A DNA stretch of 7,082 bases. It comes from Promethearchaeia archaeon. Its GTDB lineage: Archaea > Asgardarchaeota > Lokiarchaeia > Sigyniarchaeales > SOKP01. The stretch covers positions 1-7,082 of the forward strand of contig JAHQWY010000194.1 of assembly GCA_029856445.1 (NCBI GenBank), given 5' to 3'. The notes under the pieces were generated by a model that was given only the letters and a program-made list of their open reading frames with translations, was not told where the DNA came from and did not search any database. Positions 5,569 to 7,082 of the stretch are shown here, piece after piece (position 1 is the first letter of the stretch; every line of letters starts with the position of its first letter). The position numbers were made by a program, and so were the translations under genes.

Positions 5569-5593
5569 AATAGTTCACTATTAGTTCAATAGT
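5569..5593. promoter_or_regulatory. Three half-sites between TATA box and transcription start
   Basis: AATAGT (5569-5574), its reverse complement ACTATT (5577-5582) and AATAGT again (5588-5593) form two overlapping dyads. They begin 6 bases after the TATA box and cover the predicted start, the usual place for archaeal repressor operators. The short, AT-rich motif makes chance possible. Confidence 0.35.
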
Positions 5594-5606
5594 TTATTCT
5601 TTTTAT

Positions 5607-5612
5607 GGGATG
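5607..5612 (+). promoter_or_regulatory. Shine-Dalgarno-like GGGATG favouring TTG 5618
   Basis: GGGATG ends 5 nt before TTG 5618, a good distance for initiation, but 20 nt before the in-frame ATG 5633, which is too far. It therefore supports the TTG start. If it is not a true site, the protein would be five residues shorter. Confidence 0.35.
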
Positions 5613-5617
5613 TTATC

Positions 5618-6682
5618 TTGTTAACTTTAGAAATGTCTCTCCAAGATTTAGGAATAATTTATAAAAAAATTGAGAAAGAACTTGTTGGATTTATTAATTT
5701 TCGCGGTGAAATTGAAGATATCCCATCAAAAATAGAAGAAACATATCAATATTATACAAAATTTTTATTAAAACCTCCTATTACTATTATTGATTATGGA
5801 GTATATAGTGAAGGAGGTAAAGATATAGATATTTGTTTTCCAATTGAAGAATCTATAGAATTAGATAATATCAACACCAAATATCTTGAGGAAGTTGAAG
5901 TTTTATCTAAAATCCATAATGGTTCATTAGAAAATATTAATGATAGCTTCCAACAATTAAATACTTATTCTAAAATTCATGGTCTACCTGGTACTGAATG
6001 GATACGATTGGTTTTTCATCGTTATAATAGAAATTCTCCAGAGAATAATGAAATAGAAATACAAAAGGGGATTCATCCATGGGATAAACGATTAGCATCT
6101 AGTATAGACAGAATTTTGGGTGAAGATGCCAGAAGGAAAATCATGAAAGATAGAGAAAAATTATTCACTGTTCAATCAAGTAATGAAGAGCGGACTCAAT
6201 GGTTAAAATCAGTGATTGATAGGATAGACAAAAGAGCAAAAGAATATGAGAAATACGATATTTTATCTTTTTGCGCTCACAATTTTTCTCAAAAACGAAT
6301 TGATTCATTGAAATCAATATATGAGAAAACGGGAAATCTAGATGAAGTTCTTAAAGAAATGCACAAGGATTATGAGTGGTATGAAGACCCCGTACTTAAA
6401 GATAACATAATCTATGTAACTAAAATTCCTTACAATCCTGAAGGATTTAAAAAAGCACATACTCTCGGAGAGAAACAGGCAAATTACTGCCATTGTGCAT
6501 TAGTTAGAAATCATTTTAACGAGGAAATTTCACCAACATTTTGTAACTGCAGTGCTGGTTGGTATCGTCAACTATGGGAAGGTATTATTGGAAAACCTGT
6601 AAATATCGAAATAGTAGAATCTTTAATTAAAGGAGATCAGAATTGTACATTCGCAATTCATATACCTTCACTCTCTTCTTAA
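5618..6682 (+). CDS. GyrI-like effector-binding domain fused to a Cys-rich V4R/DUF6144-like domain
   Basis: The protein has 354 residues from TTG 5618 (349 from ATG 5633) and no signal peptide or membrane segment. Residues about 40-155 resemble the GyrI-like/SOUL-type effector-binding fold: ITIIDYGVYSEGG, a FPIEE strand, LSKIHNGSLENI matching the usual HxGxY region, and GTEWIRLVFHRY. A charged helical linker (about 160-215) follows. The C-terminal part (about 216-350) has FCAHN (Cys219), CHC (291-293), CNCSAGWYRQLWEGIIGKP (309-327), VESLIKGDQNC (Cys343) and FAIHIP. This ending closely matches the V4R (4-vinyl reductase-like) and DUF6144 families, which bind small ligands or metal. No DNA-binding domain is present, so it is more likely a ligand sensor, carrier or enzyme than a transcription factor. 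It has its own promoter and converges on the aldehyde oxidoreductase gene. The ligand is unknown. Confidence 0.8.
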   Translation: MLTLEMSLQDLGIIYKKIEKELVGFINFRGEIEDIPSKIEETYQYYTKFLLKPPITIIDYGVYSEGGKDIDICFPIEESIELDNINTKYLEEVEVLSKIHNGSLENINDSFQQLNTYSKIHGLPGTEWIRLVFHRYNRNSPENNEIEIQKGIHPWDKRLASSIDRILGEDARRKIMKDREKLFTVQSSNEERTQWLKSVIDRIDKRAKEYEKYDILSFCAHNFSQKRIDSLKSIYEKTGNLDEVLKEMHKDYEWYEDPVLKDNIIYVTKIPYNPEGFKKAHTLGEKQANYCHCALVRNHFNEEISPTFCNCSAGWYRQLWEGIIGKPVNIEIVESLIKGDQNCTFAIHIPSLSS

Positions 6683-6708
6683 GAATTTCTTATAATTTAA
6701 ATTCTTAA
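6679..6708. terminator. 10-bp hairpin in the convergent gap
   Basis: TTAAGAATTT (6679-6688) pairs exactly with AAATTCTTAA (6699-6708), with a 10-base loop. The left arm overlaps the TAA stop of the plus-strand gene. A symmetric hairpin between two gene ends can serve both strands, here together with the T tracts on each strand. Confidence 0.45.
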
Positions 6709-6724
6709 TAAAAAATAAAAGTTG

Positions 6725-6736
6725 AAAAAACAAAAA
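6725..6736 (-). terminator. T tracts ending the aldehyde oxidoreductase transcript
   Basis: On the minus strand TTTTTGTTTTTT begins 10 bases after the TGA stop at 6749-6747, a typical archaeal terminator. The matching plus-strand tract TTTTTTCTTTT (6737-6747) can stop transcripts of the convergent gene, so the two genes share about 70 bases of terminator. Confidence 0.5.
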
Positions 6737-6746
6737 TTTTTTCTTT

Positions 6747-7082
6747 TCAGTAAAGATCTTTTATCACAAAATCCAGATTTAGGGCAGTTAAAGTTTCTTT
6801 TAAAGGATAACCATTCGTGGGATTCCAACCAAATTTTTCACAGAAACCTTTGTAATCACTTTTATAATCTATTACTTTTCCCTTATGAGGTCCGCTTTCA
6901 AATGGAGGATCACCAATTGCTCTCCCTGGGAGTTCATTCTCTGCAAGTATCACCCCTTCTCGAATTGTAAAAGCCTGACGTAGTGTTTGAATTCTTTTCC
7001 CAATTTTAATTAACTCCTCAATTGATAAATCCCATCCAGTTGCGGCTTTGATCAATTCCATCATAGGGTAGTTTGAGATCAT
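6747..7082 (-). CDS. Tungsten-dependent aldehyde:ferredoxin oxidoreductase, C-terminal part (runs off the right edge)
   Basis: The last 111 residues are present. The frame stays open to the edge, and the ATG at 7082 is only the first visible codon, not the start: the family has about 600 residues. Signature parts in order are AATGWDLSIEELIKIGKRI (13-31 of the fragment), LRQAFTIREG (34-43, the conserved FNxREG-like segment), LPGRAIGDPP (51-60), GPHKG, and GWNPTNGYPLKETLTALNL (85-103). These enzymes oxidise aldehydes to carboxylic acids with ferredoxin as acceptor, using a bis-pterin tungsten centre and one 4Fe-4S cluster in the cytosol. The CxxCxxxC cluster ligands and the fourth Cys lie outside this window, so activity and substrate subclass (AOR, FOR, GAPOR or other) cannot be judged. 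It converges with the sensor-like gene. Confidence 0.9.
   Translation of the reverse strand: MISNYPMMELIKAATGWDLSIEELIKIGKRIQTLRQAFTIREGVILAENELPGRAIGDPPFESGPHKGKVIDYKSDYKGFCEKFGWNPTNGYPLKETLTALNLDFVIKDLY

Noticed and set aside
6722..6970. Plus-strand frame of 82 codons over the aldehyde oxidoreductase end
   Set aside because: The minus-strand frame carries clear family motifs throughout; the plus-strand product matches nothing and starts inside the terminator zone.
1..7082. CRISPR array, insertion sequence or toxin-antitoxin/defence operon
   Set aside because: No regularly spaced direct repeats, no transposase, nuclease, methyltransferase or Cas motifs were found in any frame I read.

Overview
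The window is very AT-rich, with compact genes, short or absent leaders, TATA-box promoters and T-tract terminators, which points to an archaeon. The gene content fits an Asgard archaeon of the Lokiarchaeia type: a long leucine-rich-repeat (LRR) protein with an N-terminal zinc ribbon, a tungsten aldehyde:ferredoxin oxidoreductase, a ferredoxin-type protein that starts with a helical domain, and secreted or polytopic proteins of unknown function. The assignment rests on remembered resemblance, not on a search.

Layout. The left edge (1-384, minus) holds the N-terminal part of a probable 4Fe-4S ferredoxin-family protein. Its promoter diverges from that of a secreted, C-terminally anchored protein (567-1283, plus), and a near-perfect dyad (483-513) lies between the two promoters. 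The gap after that gene contains a long imperfect inverted repeat (1430-1584), which could be a MITE-like relic or a structured RNA, followed by a doubtful lysine-rich small ORF (1692-1883). Next come an 8-TM membrane protein (2021-2842) and the 771-residue zinc ribbon/helical/LRR protein (2994-5309), whose N-terminal signature motif recurs near its C terminus. A 29-codon ORF with its own promoter and T-tract terminator (5429-5518) precedes a two-domain putative small-molecule sensor (5618-6682): a GyrI-like effector-binding domain followed by a Cys-rich V4R/DUF6144-like domain. This gene converges on the C-terminal end of an aldehyde:ferredoxin oxidoreductase (6747-7082, minus), with a shared terminator zone between them.

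How the genes relate. Most plus-strand genes seem to have their own TATA box and terminator, so this is probably a run of monocistronic genes, not an operon. The two ends carry redox functions, ferredoxin-type and tungsten oxidoreductase. The middle carries surface, membrane and cytosolic proteins that could belong to sensing or interaction, but no direct functional link can be shown. No tRNA, rRNA, CRISPR array or transposase gene was recognised.
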